Below the pieces are notes generated by a model. That model searched no databases. It was not told the DNA's origin and worked only from the letters and a program-made list of their open reading frames with translations. Below are positions 1-9,399 of a stretch of 64,000 nt of DNA, piece by piece. The stretch is from Nocardia farcinica (GTDB taxonomy: Bacteria > Actinomycetota > Actinomycetes > Mycobacteriales > Mycobacteriaceae), in the NCBI RefSeq assembly GCF_001182745.1, contig NZ_LN868938.1, positions 2,666,001 through 2,730,000 of the forward strand, given 5' to 3'. Position 1 is the stretch's first letter. The number at the start of each line of letters is the position of its first letter. The position numbers and the translations under genes were made by a program.

Positions 1-894
1 GACCTGGTCGATCACCTGCGGGTTGGCGAGCAGCGAGCCGGCCAGCTGCTCGAACTCCATCACCGACGGCTCGATGGCCGCCTCGTAGGCAATCACCGGA
101 CGGTGTAGGAGGTCGAGAAATCGCCTGAGCAAGGTGAACACCCGGACAATGTCGTCTTTGGCCGGAGCGAGTGTCACCGCGACGATACCCAACTCGTGGA
201 CCACATCGGCAAGTAGCTGGCGATCGTCGGCGATCGCGGCGACGTACTCGTCGGCCACTTCCACCGCCCGGTCGATTTGATCCGCTCGTTGCGCCAGACT
301 CCCGGTCAGCCCAGTCACGCTACCGAGCACATTGCGGATGCCGTCCGGCCCCCCGGCAAGTGCGCGATTGACTTCGGACACAGTCGCTCGCAATGTGCCC
401 CCGTCGATCTCGCTGAGCACCGGAGTGGCGGTGTCGATGATGTCGTTCAGGTCGAAGGGCGTGCTGGTGTGTTCGGGTGGAATATGCCCGTCACCGAGCG
501 GCTTTTCCCCTCGCGGCTGCAGAGCGAGGTAATGTCCCCCGATCGGGGTCAGCATTTTCACCGCCACCGCTGAATCCCGGCCGACATGGACATCCCGATC
601 GACGGTGAACCGGACCTCGACATGGTCGCCGGCCAATTCGACCGAGCGCACGGACCCGACATCGATTCCGGCGATACGGACTTCGTCACCCGGCCGAGCT
701 CCGCCGGATATCCGGAAATCCGCGGTGTAGGTCTGCTCGCCGAAGGGCAGGACATACACCACTCCGGCGGCGACGAGCGCGACCACGGAGACTACGACTC
801 CGGCGACACCCCAGCTCACATGCGTGGGAGAATACCCGCGATCGGCCATCCACCAGCGTGCTGCGCGAACGCATTGCGCCATCGTCGATTTCAT
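1..894 (-). CDS. MceC-like substrate-binding protein, partial (3' end outside window)
   Basis: This is the third mce gene of the operon and would encode an MlaD-domain protein of the cell-envelope lipid-import (Mce) complex. I translated it by hand from an ATG at 894 that overlaps the mceB stop as ATGA. The frame stays open to base 1, giving 298 codons without a stop. An N-terminal membrane anchor near residues 28-48 (VSWGVAGVVVSVVALVAAGV) is followed by the MlaD segment with the GDEVRIAGIDVGSV turn, and then by the long helical Mce region. Full-length Mce proteins are usually 330-550 residues, so the C-terminus is missing. The order A-B-C and the translational coupling identify the position in the operon. 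Letter assignment rests on order, not on sequence comparison. Confidence 0.88.
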   Translation of the reverse strand, partial: MKSTMAQCVRAARWWMADRGYSPTHVSWGVAGVVVSVVALVAAGVVYVLPFGEQTYTADFRISGGARPGDEVRIAGIDVGSVRSVELAGDHVEVRFTVDRDVHVGRDSAVAVKMLTPIGGHYLALQPRGEKPLGDGHIPPEHTSTPFDLNDIIDTATPVLSEIDGGTLRATVSEVNRALAGGPDGIRNVLGSVTGLTGSLAQRADQIDRAVEVADEYVAAIADDRQLLADVVHELGIVAVTLAPAKDDIVRVFTLLRRFLDLLHRPVIAYEAAIEPSVMEFEQLAGSLLANPQVIDQV

Positions 895-1898
895 CGGCAC
901 ACCACCAAGTTCTGGCCGGCAAGTATCGAGGCACCGATACCGGGCAGCGGAAGCTCACCGGCTGAGCAGTTGACTGTAGGTGCCGCACCAGCAGCGGGAA
1001 CCGCTCGGTTCAACCCGCTGATCAAGGACGGCACAAGACCCAGAATCGACACCAGCTGACCGGACTGTGGAACCAACCGGTGCAGCAACGCATCCATCGG
1101 CGGGTAACCTTCATCGTAGACGTCGCGGACTTGTTCCAGAATCGGCACCAACTCCCCCAGCGCGCGGTTGCCACGGTCGGCGGCGAGCAGAATTTCGGAG
1201 GTAGTTGTGCTGAACCGGCGCACGATCCCACCCACCTGCTCCACGAAATCCCCTACTGCCTGCGACTTTCCGCCGATCTGATCGGCGATCACCCCCAAGT
1301 TCCGTATCAGCAGGACGACTAGCGCCTCACTGTCATTCGCCTGCTCGGTCAGGCGCTCCAGATCCGCCAGCGCAGGCCTGACCCCGCTCCCATCACCCTG
1401 CAGGACTCGCAGGATGTTGTTGCCGAACTGATTGAGCTCGGCGGTAGACAGCGTGTCGAACAGGGGCTTGAACCCGTCGAACAGCACCGAGACATCGAAG
1501 CTCGCGACGGTGCGCTCCACCGGAATCGTGCTATCCGGCGACAACCGCTCCGCAGACGTGTCGGCCTGGATGATCTCTACATACCGGCGCCCGATCAGAT
1601 CCTGATACCGCACCGCGACGCGGGTATCGGTATACAGTGGCCGACCGCGGTCCACGGAGAACCGGACCAGTGCCTGGTCACCGACCAGATCGATGGCTTC
1701 GACGGTCCCGACCGCCACCCCCGACATTCGGACGGTGTCACCTGTGTGCAGGCCCGAAACATCCGTGAACTTTGCGGAATACCCCACCCGATCGCCGGGC
1801 ACCGGCGTACGCATCGCGGAGACCACGAACACCGTCGCCAACGCGATCAAGACGCCGAACACCGCGAGTTTTACGGCAGCGCTCCTGATATCTGTCAT
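891..1898 (-). CDS. MceB-like Mce family protein
   Basis: The product is a 335-residue MlaD/Mce-family protein expected to sit at the inner membrane and form part of the periplasm-spanning lipid channel. Residues 8-28 form the N-terminal membrane anchor (AVKLAVFGVLIALATVFVVS). The MlaD domain follows with TGDTVRMSGVAVGTVEAI, and then the helical Mce domain. A C-terminal Cys pair (NCSAGELPLPG and VVCR) is typical of MceB-like proteins. The start at 1898 overlaps the mceA stop by four bases (ATGA), and the stop overlaps mceC, so the genes are translationally coupled. Confidence 0.9.
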   Translation of the reverse strand: MTDIRSAAVKLAVFGVLIALATVFVVSAMRTPVPGDRVGYSAKFTDVSGLHTGDTVRMSGVAVGTVEAIDLVGDQALVRFSVDRGRPLYTDTRVAVRYQDLIGRRYVEIIQADTSAERLSPDSTIPVERTVASFDVSVLFDGFKPLFDTLSTAELNQFGNNILRVLQGDGSGVRPALADLERLTEQANDSEALVVLLIRNLGVIADQIGGKSQAVGDFVEQVGGIVRRFSTTTSEILLAADRGNRALGELVPILEQVRDVYDEGYPPMDALLHRLVPQSGQLVSILGLVPSLISGLNRAVPAAGAAPTVNCSAGELPLPGIGASILAGQNLVVCR

Positions 1899-2932
1899 CG
1901 CGAGCCTCCCCGGTTCGGCGTGAGGGAATCGGCCAGATAGGGCATCGTGCCGACAATCACTTCGAGTTGCATCTGCACCCGGCCGTCCACGACCGGGAAT
2001 GCCGCTCGGATGTTGTCGATCAACCCGGCTAGCCGGTTGTAAGCGGGAGCCACAGTGCCAGCGGACAATGCAATCGGCATCGCGAGGTCCAGCGCCGCTG
2101 AGAGCACCGGGGCCAGCAGCGGGTTGTCCCGTCGGAGCGTATCCGCCAGCGAAAGCAGCAGATCGTCGTTCAAACCGTGGACTGCCTTGTTGGTTCGATC
2201 TCGATTTGCTTCCTCGCCGAAGTACGCGCTCTCGTCGATGATTTGCAACATCGCCTCGAGTGCCGATGGCGTGAGGTGCGCGACGCTATCCGATAGCTCC
2301 GCACCGGCCTCCAGATAGTGCGCCAGTGGCGCACGCTGCTCGGTGGTCAACATTCGAGCGGTCTCGACCAGTGATCGAACGCTGCTACCCAGCAGGCCCG
2401 AATTCTCCTCGAGCAGGTCGAATAACCTTCGTACACCGTCGGAATCGACAATCCGGGCAAGCTCTGCGACGCGACGAAGGACACCCGCAACGGTGCCGTC
2501 AGCGACCCCGTCGCTCATCGTCAGCACCGCATGCTCGCGCAACGGAGTGCCACCGGCGGCGTCGATCAATTCGACACCGGTCGCACCGAAAATATTCGAC
2601 GAACTGAACCGTGCGGTTGCCGAACTCGTCAGACCGCGAGCCTGATCGGGTTCCAACGCGATACCGATCCGCTGGTGGCCGTATCCGACCATATCGACCG
2701 AAGTCACCGTCCCGATCACATACCCCCGGAACTTGACGTCGGCCCCAGCGACGATCCCCTCGGCCAGGGTGGGCGACTCGACAGTCAACTCGAACCGCTC
2801 GGTGAACCGTCCCTGCGCGTATCCGGTGAGTACCACGGCGACTAGCGCCAACACCATCGCCACCACCATGCCCACTATGCGCAGCGTCCATGGCCCCGCA
2901 GACCGCCCGGATTGATCTTTGAATATCGCCAT
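1895..2932 (-). CDS. MceA-like Mce family protein
   Basis: The product is the first Mce protein of the operon, 345 residues. It has a membrane anchor at about residues 17-38 (LRIVGMVVAMVLALVAVVL) and an MlaD domain around ADVKFRGYVIGTVTSV. Mce proteins of this kind, with YrbE permeases and an ATPase encoded elsewhere, import sterols, fatty acids or other lipids. I chose the ATG at 2932, giving MAIFKDQ, because it lies five bases after the yrbEB stop. The longer frame upstream of it is only overlap with yrbEB. The substrate cannot be read from the sequence. The adjoining monooxygenase cluster makes a steroid or terpenoid-like lipid plausible, which is inference. Confidence 0.9.
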   Translation of the reverse strand: MAIFKDQSGRSAGPWTLRIVGMVVAMVLALVAVVLTGYAQGRFTERFELTVESPTLAEGIVAGADVKFRGYVIGTVTSVDMVGYGHQRIGIALEPDQARGLTSSATARFSSSNIFGATGVELIDAAGGTPLREHAVLTMSDGVADGTVAGVLRRVAELARIVDSDGVRRLFDLLEENSGLLGSSVRSLVETARMLTTEQRAPLAHYLEAGAELSDSVAHLTPSALEAMLQIIDESAYFGEEANRDRTNKAVHGLNDDLLLSLADTLRRDNPLLAPVLSAALDLAMPIALSAGTVAPAYNRLAGLIDNIRAAFPVVDGRVQMQLEVIVGTMPYLADSLTPNRGGSR

Positions 2933-2936
2933 ACCC

Positions 2937-3800
2937 CTACCCCGAGATCCTGACTCCGACATCCATCCCCCAGAAGACGATGGTGAGCACCATGTCGACA
3001 ACGACAACCAGCACCAAGCTCGCCCGGATCGCCCGGCCGGACGCCCGGCCCACTCCCTCCGGCCCGCCGACCGTATAGAACCCCTGATATCCGTGTATCA
3101 GGATGATCAGGACGACGAAAACCGCGGCCTTCGCCAGCGAGGCGAACACATCGGTGGGCTGCACAAAGGCGCCGAAGTAGTGCTCGTAGGTGCCCGACGA
3201 CTGGCCGTGTAGCACGTTCACGACGAGGGCGCAGGACAGATAGGACAGGAGCAACGTCAGCAAGTACAGCGGCACGATGGTGATCAGACCGGCGATCACC
3301 CGCGTGGTCACAACGAACGGGATCGGTCGAATACCGATCGCCTCCAACGCATCGATTTCCTCAGAAATCCGCATTGCGCCGATTTCTGCAGTCATCCGAC
3401 ACCCGGCTTGGGCCGCGAATCCGATCGCAGCCACAATCGGCGCCATTTCCCGCGTGTTCGCATAGGCGGAGATGAATCCGGTCAGCGGACCCATCCCGAC
3501 CATGTCCAGGGCAGCGAAACCCTCGACGCCGACCGATCCACCCACTGCGACACCCAGGAACGCCAGTACCGCGACGGTGCCGCCTCCGACGATGATCCGC
3601 CCGTTGCCCCACGTGACATCGGTGAGCACGAGCATGGTCTGCCGTCGATAGGCACACAGCGTGTGCGGTATCGCCGCGATCACCTTCGCGACGAACACCG
3701 CCTTGTGGCCGATCGACTCCAGCACCGACGACGGCAACTGAATCGCCGACACAACCACCCGGTAAGCCGGCGGTCGGTAGCGGGACGGAACCTGAGCCAT
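2937..3800 (-). CDS. YrbE/MlaE-type permease B of the Mce transporter
   Basis: This 287-residue integral membrane protein belongs to the MlaE/YrbE permease family, the membrane subunit paired with Mce proteins. Several hydrophobic segments are visible (for example IIVGGGTVAVLAFLGVAVGG and a C-terminal SLVLVVVVDMVLTIVFWGM). The family's conserved cytoplasmic loop is present (EIGAMRISEEIDALEAIGI). The ATG at 3800 overlaps the TGA of yrbEA by one base (TGATG). A much longer open frame upstream in the same register is only a shadow of yrbEA. Confidence 0.93.
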   Translation of the reverse strand: MAQVPSRYRPPAYRVVVSAIQLPSSVLESIGHKAVFVAKVIAAIPHTLCAYRRQTMLVLTDVTWGNGRIIVGGGTVAVLAFLGVAVGGSVGVEGFAALDMVGMGPLTGFISAYANTREMAPIVAAIGFAAQAGCRMTAEIGAMRISEEIDALEAIGIRPIPFVVTTRVIAGLITIVPLYLLTLLLSYLSCALVVNVLHGQSSGTYEHYFGAFVQPTDVFASLAKAAVFVVLIILIHGYQGFYTVGGPEGVGRASGRAIRASLVLVVVVDMVLTIVFWGMDVGVRISG

Positions 3801-4636
3801 CAGCCTACCCGCGTCGGTAGGAACATCGAGACCAGCTGGGTGATCACCAGATTCACGCCGAACGCCGCGATCACCCCGAGTACCACCGCCGCATTGACCG
3901 CGTCGGCGACTCCCTTGGGCCCCGCAGTCGCTTCGAGTCCACGCTGGCACGCAACCACCAACACGATGGCACCGAAGATCAAGGATTTCACCAGCGCAAC
4001 TGCCAGATCGGACATCGATGCGAAGGCCGCGAACGAGGAGACATAACTGCCAGGGGTGACACCCTGGAAGCCGACCGCGACCACATATCCGGTGAATACG
4101 CCCATGAAGACGGTCATGAGGCACAGCAGCGGGCTCAGCACGAGTACTGCCACCAGCCGTGGCACCACCAGGCGGCGGACCGGGTCGATCCCCATGACGC
4201 GCATCGCAGCGACCTCTTCCCGGACCGTGCGCGCACCCAGGTCCGATGCGATCGCCGAGCCGGCGGCACCGCCGAGCAGGAGGGCGGTGACAATGGGCGC
4301 TCCCTGTCGAATGACCCCCAGGCCGCCGGCTGCACCTGAAATCGAGCTCGCTCCGACCTGCTGGGTGAGGCTTCCGACCTGCACCGACACGATCACCCCG
4401 AACGGCACGGCGACCAGGACCGCCGGAATCGCCGTAACGCTCACGATGAACCAGGCCTGCTCCACAGCATCTCGCCACGCGAGCCGCAGCCGGATGATGT
4501 CCCGCACCATGTGCACGGTGGCCGACCGACCGAGCACCAATGCCCGGCCGAATGTGGACAGCGCAGACAATCCCGCGTCCACACCGCGGCCGACCAACGG
4601 GCCAGCGTTCGGAAGTAACCCGGCTCGATGGTTCAT
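3800..4636 (-). CDS. YrbE/MlaE-type permease A of the Mce transporter
   Basis: This is the first permease of the Mce transporter, about 278 residues, and the promoter-proximal gene of the operon. It shows the MlaE family loop (DLGARTVREEVAAMRVMGI) and five or six hydrophobic segments. Two ATG codons compete. The one at 4636 (MNHRAG) has GGAGGAG five bases upstream and is preferred. The one at 4648 would place that Shine-Dalgarno sequence inside the gene. The substrate is unknown. Confidence 0.9.
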   Translation of the reverse strand: MNHRAGLLPNAGPLVGRGVDAGLSALSTFGRALVLGRSATVHMVRDIIRLRLAWRDAVEQAWFIVSVTAIPAVLVAVPFGVIVSVQVGSLTQQVGASSISGAAGGLGVIRQGAPIVTALLLGGAAGSAIASDLGARTVREEVAAMRVMGIDPVRRLVVPRLVAVLVLSPLLCLMTVFMGVFTGYVVAVGFQGVTPGSYVSSFAAFASMSDLAVALVKSLIFGAIVLVVACQRGLEATAGPKGVADAVNAAVVLGVIAAFGVNLVITQLVSMFLPTRVG

Positions 4637-4659
4637 CCGCTCCTCCATTACATTTTGAC

Positions 4660-4669
4660 TGACATGTCA
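4660..4669. promoter_or_regulatory. Palindrome upstream of the yrbE-mce operon, possible operator
   Basis: TGACATGTCA is a perfect 10-base palindrome, with partial symmetry extending to ACTGACATGTCACT. It lies about 25 bases upstream of the chosen yrbEA start, in the only non-coding gap (4637-4744) between the SRPBCC gene and yrbEA. It could be the binding site of an mce regulator that is not encoded in this window. The role is inferred from position and symmetry only. Confidence 0.4.
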
Positions 4670-4744
4670 CTCTGCTGGTGTGAGCCCATTGTGGGCCGCC
4701 AGTCGCCGGTCGACCTCGATTCACCTACCGCGCGGGGTAGCCGA

Positions 4745-5278
4745 TCATGGGTAGAAAGATGGCCCCCGACGTGAGGGTAACTCACGCAAGAGTCCCCGCA
4801 GACCGAACCTGAATATCGGCCGGAGTGCGAGCGCGACCCACCGCGCCGGTAGCCACCCGACATACCGCGGCCGCACCGCGAGTGTCCATTCGAGGCGAGT
4901 TCGCGCCCCGCCGTCGATCGGGACGACGGCATAGCGTTCACACCACGAACCGAACACCGGCAGCGTGGCGTCGACCGCGGTGTAGACGAGCGACGACCCC
5001 TCTTCCCAGTGCAGGATCTTCTCGTGCTGCGCGAAGATCAGCCAGTGGTGAAGGAACATCTGGAAATCGCGTACCACGCCCGGTTCCCGGGTCGGCGCGG
5101 TCGGGTACCGGCACCCCCAGACGGTCGGCAGCCAGGACCACATGCGGTCACTCGCGACGACATCCCACACTTCCTCGGGAGCGGCGGCGTATTCGTACTC
5201 GATGTGCGATACAAACGGCGCGCGCGCGAAGAACTCCTGGTACGCACCGGCGGCAATCGGTTCAGCTGCGAACCGCAT
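4745..5278 (-). CDS. SRPBCC (START/polyketide-cyclase fold) protein
   Basis: The product is a 177-residue protein with the hydrophobic-ligand-binding SRPBCC fold. Recognisable parts are the opening strand with AAAPEEVWDVVASDRMW and a C-terminal helix. It resembles the second SRPBCC protein of this cluster (11021-11677): both have a WLP(T/L)V segment and an R(Y/F)(V/I)GWLP segment, so they are probably diverged paralogues. The gene overlaps the preceding monooxygenase by 17 bases and is the last gene of the oxygenase cluster before the mce operon. Such proteins often bind or present a hydrophobic substrate. The ligand is unknown. Confidence 0.75.
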   Translation of the reverse strand: MRFAAEPIAAGAYQEFFARAPFVSHIEYEYAAAPEEVWDVVASDRMWSWLPTVWGCRYPTAPTREPGVVRDFQMFLHHWLIFAQHEKILHWEEGSSLVYTAVDATLPVFGSWCERYAVVPIDGGARTRLEWTLAVRPRYVGWLPARWVALALRPIFRFGLRGLLRELPSRRGPSFYP

Positions 5279-6884
5279 CTGCTTCCTCCCCTGCCATCGG
5301 ATCCGGTTCGATCGTCACACCGTGGGACTCGGGCAGGCGCTCGTAGGAGTAGTCGTCGAGCGGGAAGTTCGCCACCTCACGGCGCGTCTGCAGCAGACTC
5401 GACGGGCGTACATAGGGCGACTGTCCGTGCGAGTTGACGAAGTAGGTGTTGGAACCCGCACAGTGGATGCCGAAGTAATGGGCGATGTTCCGATTCCGCT
5501 GCATCAGCCGACTATGGTACCGATCCTGGGCATCCTTGCGGACCTCGATGCGAGTAGCCTGTCGTTCTCGCGCCGCCTGTACCGCACGACTGATACTGCA
5601 CATGGCGGTCTCGAGAATGTAGTGGAATCCGGTACCCGTCCACGAGTACGGGCCGACCAGAATCCACCGATTGGGCAGGCCGGCCACCGCAGTACTCTGG
5701 TACGCCTGCAAACCCTCTGCGTTGAAGAATTTGGCCAGGTCGAATCCTGCCGCCCCGATCACCGTACCCTCGCGGTAGCTCTCGGGGTCGGAGAACACCT
5801 CGTAGCCGGTCGCGAGCACCAGGGCGTCGATCTCGCGGACCGTACCGTCGGCGGTGACGATCGCCGAATCGGTGATGCGCGCGATGGAGTCGGTCACGAG
5901 TTCGACATGGTCGCGGTTCAGCGTAGGCAGGTAGTCACCACCGAGCGTGCCGCGGGTACAGCCCGGTCCGTACTGCGGCACGAGCGCCTGGCGAACTTTC
6001 GGATCGCGGACCTTGATCCGCAGCCACCCTCGATACAGGGCTCGACCCACCGAGTCGAATATCGGCGCCGTGGCACGGAATACCCGTTCCGGGGTGTGCA
6101 CCAGAACGCGCAGCCCCATCTCGACGAAGCACAGTCCGAGACCGTTCATGAAGGCACTCACACCATTTATCGCGAGGAGCCGTTGCATCCATCGAGGAAC
6201 CGCGAAATCCGGCTTCGGGAAGTACCACTGCGTGGTGCGCTGATAGATGTCCAACCGCGACACGTGTGGCGCCAGCGATGGTGCGATCTGCACAGTGCTG
6301 GAACCGACTCCGATGATGCCGACCCGTTTACCGGTGAAGTCGTAGTCGTGATTCCAGGCGGAGGGGATCATCACCTCGCCACGGAAGGAGTCGAGGCCAG
6401 GAATATCGGGGCGGTCCTTCGGACGCAGGTATACGCCGATCGCACTGATCACGAACCGAGCGGTGATCGTGTCACCGGTGGCGGTGTGCAATTGCCACAG
6501 ATGATTCGCTTCGTCCCATTCCTCACGGACGATATCGGTCTCCAGCCGAGTCTTCTTGTCCAGGCCATAGCGGCGGGCAACCTCGAGATGGTATTCCTGG
6601 ATCTCCGCCCCGGTGGCGAAGAATCGGGACCAATCATGCTTCCGGGCGAAGCTGAACTGGTACGCCACCGCCGGGATGTCGGCGCCGACACCGGGGTAAG
6701 TGTTGAACAACCAGGTACCACCCATTTCAGACGCACGATCAATGAGCAGCACGTCGGTGACTCCGATGTCGTGCAGCTTGGCTCCCGCGCAGATACCGCC
6801 GGCGCCTGCTCCGATGATGGCCACTTCGACGTCAGGTCTGACCGCACCGGGGGGCGGTACGGAATTCCTTGCGCTCTCGCTCAC
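5262..6884 (-). CDS. Flavin-dependent monooxygenase (FMO/Baeyer-Villiger-like), copy 3
   Basis: This 540-residue class B flavoprotein monooxygenase has an FAD-binding IIGAGAGGICAG near residues 23-34 and a GGTW motif. A second dinucleotide-binding site, IIGVGSSTVQI, follows, presumably for NADPH. The stretch FRGEVMIPSAWNHD occupies the place of the Baeyer-Villiger fingerprint FxGxxxHxxxW, but the histidine is Ile. A GTG start at 6884 is supported by GAGGAG just upstream. It is one of three related enzymes transcribed leftward with an SDR and two SRPBCC proteins. Oxygenation of a hydrophobic ketone, amine or sulfide is likely, but the substrate is unknown. Confidence 0.88.
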   Translation of the reverse strand: MSESARNSVPPPGAVRPDVEVAIIGAGAGGICAGAKLHDIGVTDVLLIDRASEMGGTWLFNTYPGVGADIPAVAYQFSFARKHDWSRFFATGAEIQEYHLEVARRYGLDKKTRLETDIVREEWDEANHLWQLHTATGDTITARFVISAIGVYLRPKDRPDIPGLDSFRGEVMIPSAWNHDYDFTGKRVGIIGVGSSTVQIAPSLAPHVSRLDIYQRTTQWYFPKPDFAVPRWMQRLLAINGVSAFMNGLGLCFVEMGLRVLVHTPERVFRATAPIFDSVGRALYRGWLRIKVRDPKVRQALVPQYGPGCTRGTLGGDYLPTLNRDHVELVTDSIARITDSAIVTADGTVREIDALVLATGYEVFSDPESYREGTVIGAAGFDLAKFFNAEGLQAYQSTAVAGLPNRWILVGPYSWTGTGFHYILETAMCSISRAVQAARERQATRIEVRKDAQDRYHSRLMQRNRNIAHYFGIHCAGSNTYFVNSHGQSPYVRPSSLLQTRREVANFPLDDYSYERLPESHGVTIEPDPMAGEEADAVRS

Positions 6885-6937
6885 CTATTTCTCCTCTTTC
6901 CTCGATACCGGGGAGGTGATCGGACTGTCCGGAACCG

Positions 6938-8482
6938 TCATCCGAGCTGTTCGTAGCGGTAGTCGTCGAGCGGGAACGTCTTACTGGCTCGGGTCGACTG
7001 ATACGCCGTGGTCGGACGCAGAAAAGAAAAGTCTCCATGGTGGTCGATGTAGTATGAATTGGCGTTCGCGCAGGCTTTTCCATGCATCAGCGTGTCCGTG
7101 GCACGGGGACGGATGAAATCGTAGAAGCGGTCATTGGCTTCGGGACGGACCGATACGGCGGTCGCGCCTCGCCGACCGGCCTCCTGGATGACGCGGATCG
7201 CGTGCCGAGTGGCGTTTTCCACCATCACATGCCAGGAACTCCCGCTCCATGCGTACGGTCCGAAGATCATGAACGTGTTCGGTAGCTGCGGCATGCTCAC
7301 ACCTTCGTATGCCTTGGCCCGCTCATGCTCATAGAAATCCGCTAGGTCGAATCCGTCACGACCCTTGACCGGACGTTTGCGGAAGACTGCGGGGCTCTGC
7401 GACATCTCGAATCCGGTGGCCAGAATGAGCACATCGACCTGCCGGTGGATACCCTCGGTGTCGGTAATGCCCGTGGCGTCGATCGACGCCACACCGGAAG
7501 TGATCAGATCGACGTTACTGCGGGTGAATGTCCGATAGTAATGGTTGGACACGCTCGGTCGTTTACAGCCGAATCCGTAGTCCGGAGTGAGTTTCCGTCG
7601 GAGCGCGCGGTCGCGCACCTGGGTGAACAGGAATGCGCGAGTCGCCCAGGCCGGGAGAAGGGCTAGTGGTGCGATCTGCTTTCCGTAGACCGTGATGCCC
7701 ACCAGCCCGAGCTCGACGCACGCTGCGGCCACACCCCGGATCGACGTCTGCAACAGCGGAACCTTCCGGAAGGCGTGTTGCACGAAACGTGGGATGCGGA
7801 AGTCTGGCTTGGCGAACACCCAGATCGCCCGTCGCTGGTAGACGTCCAGCTGCGCCGCCACCCTAGCCACCTGCGGAATGACCTGGACGGCGGTGGCACC
7901 GGTACCGATGATCGCGACCCGCTTGCCGGTGAGGTCGCAGGAGTGGTCCCAGCGCTGCGTCTGGATCACTGTGCCGGCAAAATCGTCCAGGCCCGGAATG
8001 TCGGGCTTCTTGGGCTCGACGAAGGCGCCCAGGGCAGTGATCACGAATCGCGCGGTCAGTGTCTCGCCGTTGTCCAAGCGGAGTCGCCACAGATGCCGGC
8101 CCTCGTCCCATTCCCGGGCGAGGACCTCGGTCTTCAACCGCAGCTGCGACCGGATGCCGTACTTGTTCGCACAGCGGTCGATATAGGCCTTGACCTCGGC
8201 TCCCTTGGGGAACGTCCGCGACCAGTAAGGGTTCTTCTCGAAGGAGAACTGATAGACGATACCGGGGATGTCGACGGCCACGTCGGGGTACTGGTTGCTG
8301 TGCCACGTTCCGCCGATGTCGTCGGAACGCTCCACGATGACAAAATCGTCGATACCGGCGCGGCGCAGCGCAATTCCGGCACCGATTCCACCGATGCCGG
8401 CGCCGATTACCACGACCAGATGGTCTGGCATATCGCGCTCGTCATCGGTGTGTTCGGTTTCGACGGTCGCACGCTGTGTCAT
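6938..8482 (-). CDS. Flavin-dependent monooxygenase (FMO/Baeyer-Villiger-like), copy 2
   Basis: The product is a 514-residue monooxygenase of the same family. It has VIGAGIGGIGAGIAL (FAD), GGTWHSNQYPDVAVD, and IIGTGATAVQVIP (NADPH). The Baeyer-Villiger fingerprint region reads FAGTVIQTQRWDH, with Gln where His is expected. The ATG at 8482 overlaps the upstream SDR stop by four bases. The long open frame further upstream is a shadow of the SDR gene. Translational coupling to the SDR suggests consecutive steps, for example alcohol oxidation followed by oxygen insertion. That order is inference. Confidence 0.88.
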   Translation of the reverse strand: MTQRATVETEHTDDERDMPDHLVVVIGAGIGGIGAGIALRRAGIDDFVIVERSDDIGGTWHSNQYPDVAVDIPGIVYQFSFEKNPYWSRTFPKGAEVKAYIDRCANKYGIRSQLRLKTEVLAREWDEGRHLWRLRLDNGETLTARFVITALGAFVEPKKPDIPGLDDFAGTVIQTQRWDHSCDLTGKRVAIIGTGATAVQVIPQVARVAAQLDVYQRRAIWVFAKPDFRIPRFVQHAFRKVPLLQTSIRGVAAACVELGLVGITVYGKQIAPLALLPAWATRAFLFTQVRDRALRRKLTPDYGFGCKRPSVSNHYYRTFTRSNVDLITSGVASIDATGITDTEGIHRQVDVLILATGFEMSQSPAVFRKRPVKGRDGFDLADFYEHERAKAYEGVSMPQLPNTFMIFGPYAWSGSSWHVMVENATRHAIRVIQEAGRRGATAVSVRPEANDRFYDFIRPRATDTLMHGKACANANSYYIDHHGDFSFLRPTTAYQSTRASKTFPLDDYRYEQLG

Positions 8483-9399
8483 GATGTCTGTCCTTGTGAA
8501 ATTGCCTGCCGAGCAGGGGCTGTGTCGCTGCCCGGATCCTGTACCAGCTCGATGGTCTGGCCGTCGATGCGGGAGTCGTATTCGGCCCGTTGTTCGCGGT
8601 CGATCGGCCCCATCACGCGATCGGCATCGGATACGCGCCGGCCCCACATCCAGAGGAATTCGGGCACGAAAGCCGCGGCGTTCAGCAGTGGGATGAGACC
8701 GCGCGGGGCGCCGACCAGGGCTGGCCGCCGCCGCAGCGTACCGGTGATGACCCGCGCGATACGGTCCGGGGAGACGATCGCGAGGCGCTCCCACCAGCGG
8801 AAGGGAATTCCGTCGAGGAGCTGGGTGCGCACTGCGGAGGGCAGGACGGCCGTCACCGAAACTCCCGTGCCGAGGAGTTCTTCCCGGGCCGACCGTGACA
8901 GTCCGGTGGCGGCATGCTTACTGGCGACATAGATCGCCAGTCCCGGCGAATGCACCTTCCCGGCCGCCGACGTGACGTTGATGATGTGACCACGACCGCG
9001 GTGCACCATCCGCGGCGCAACGGTACGCAGCGCATGGTAATGAGCCCAGAAGTTGGCGCTCATCGTGGCCTGGGCGACCGCCTCGGTGCCGTCCAGCAGA
9101 GCCCCGACCGGCATGATCCCGGCATTGTTGACCATCACATCGATGGGCCCTACCTCGGATTCGACACGATCGATGAAGGCTGCGAACGACTCCCGATCAC
9201 CGACGTCGACCTGATATCCGGTGGCATCGATCCCGAGAGTACGGGCCGAGTCCTGCGCTGCGGCCAGGTCGAGGTCGCCGATGGCCACCCGGGCACCGGC
9301 AGCGGCGAACCGACGCGCTGTCGCCAATCCGATCCCGCGGGCGCCACCGGTGATGGCGACCACGGAGCCTTTGATCGTGATCGGTTTGAACGAGTTCAT
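8479..9399 (-). CDS. Short-chain dehydrogenase/reductase
   Basis: This is a classical SDR of 306 residues. The cofactor motif TGGARGIG lies near residues 18-25, NNAG follows, and the catalytic Ser (NVTSAAG) and YVASK (Tyr and Lys) are all present, so it should be an active NAD(P)-dependent oxidoreductase. The C-terminal part after residue 240 is longer than in minimal SDRs and resembles that of actinobacterial lipid- or sterol-associated SDRs. It is coupled by four-base overlaps to monooxygenase genes on both sides. The substrate is not identifiable. Confidence 0.9.
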   Translation of the reverse strand: MNSFKPITIKGSVVAITGGARGIGLATARRFAAAGARVAIGDLDLAAAQDSARTLGIDATGYQVDVGDRESFAAFIDRVESEVGPIDVMVNNAGIMPVGALLDGTEAVAQATMSANFWAHYHALRTVAPRMVHRGRGHIINVTSAAGKVHSPGLAIYVASKHAATGLSRSAREELLGTGVSVTAVLPSAVRTQLLDGIPFRWWERLAIVSPDRIARVITGTLRRRPALVGAPRGLIPLLNAAAFVPEFLWMWGRRVSDADRVMGPIDREQRAEYDSRIDGQTIELVQDPGSDTAPARQAISQGQTS

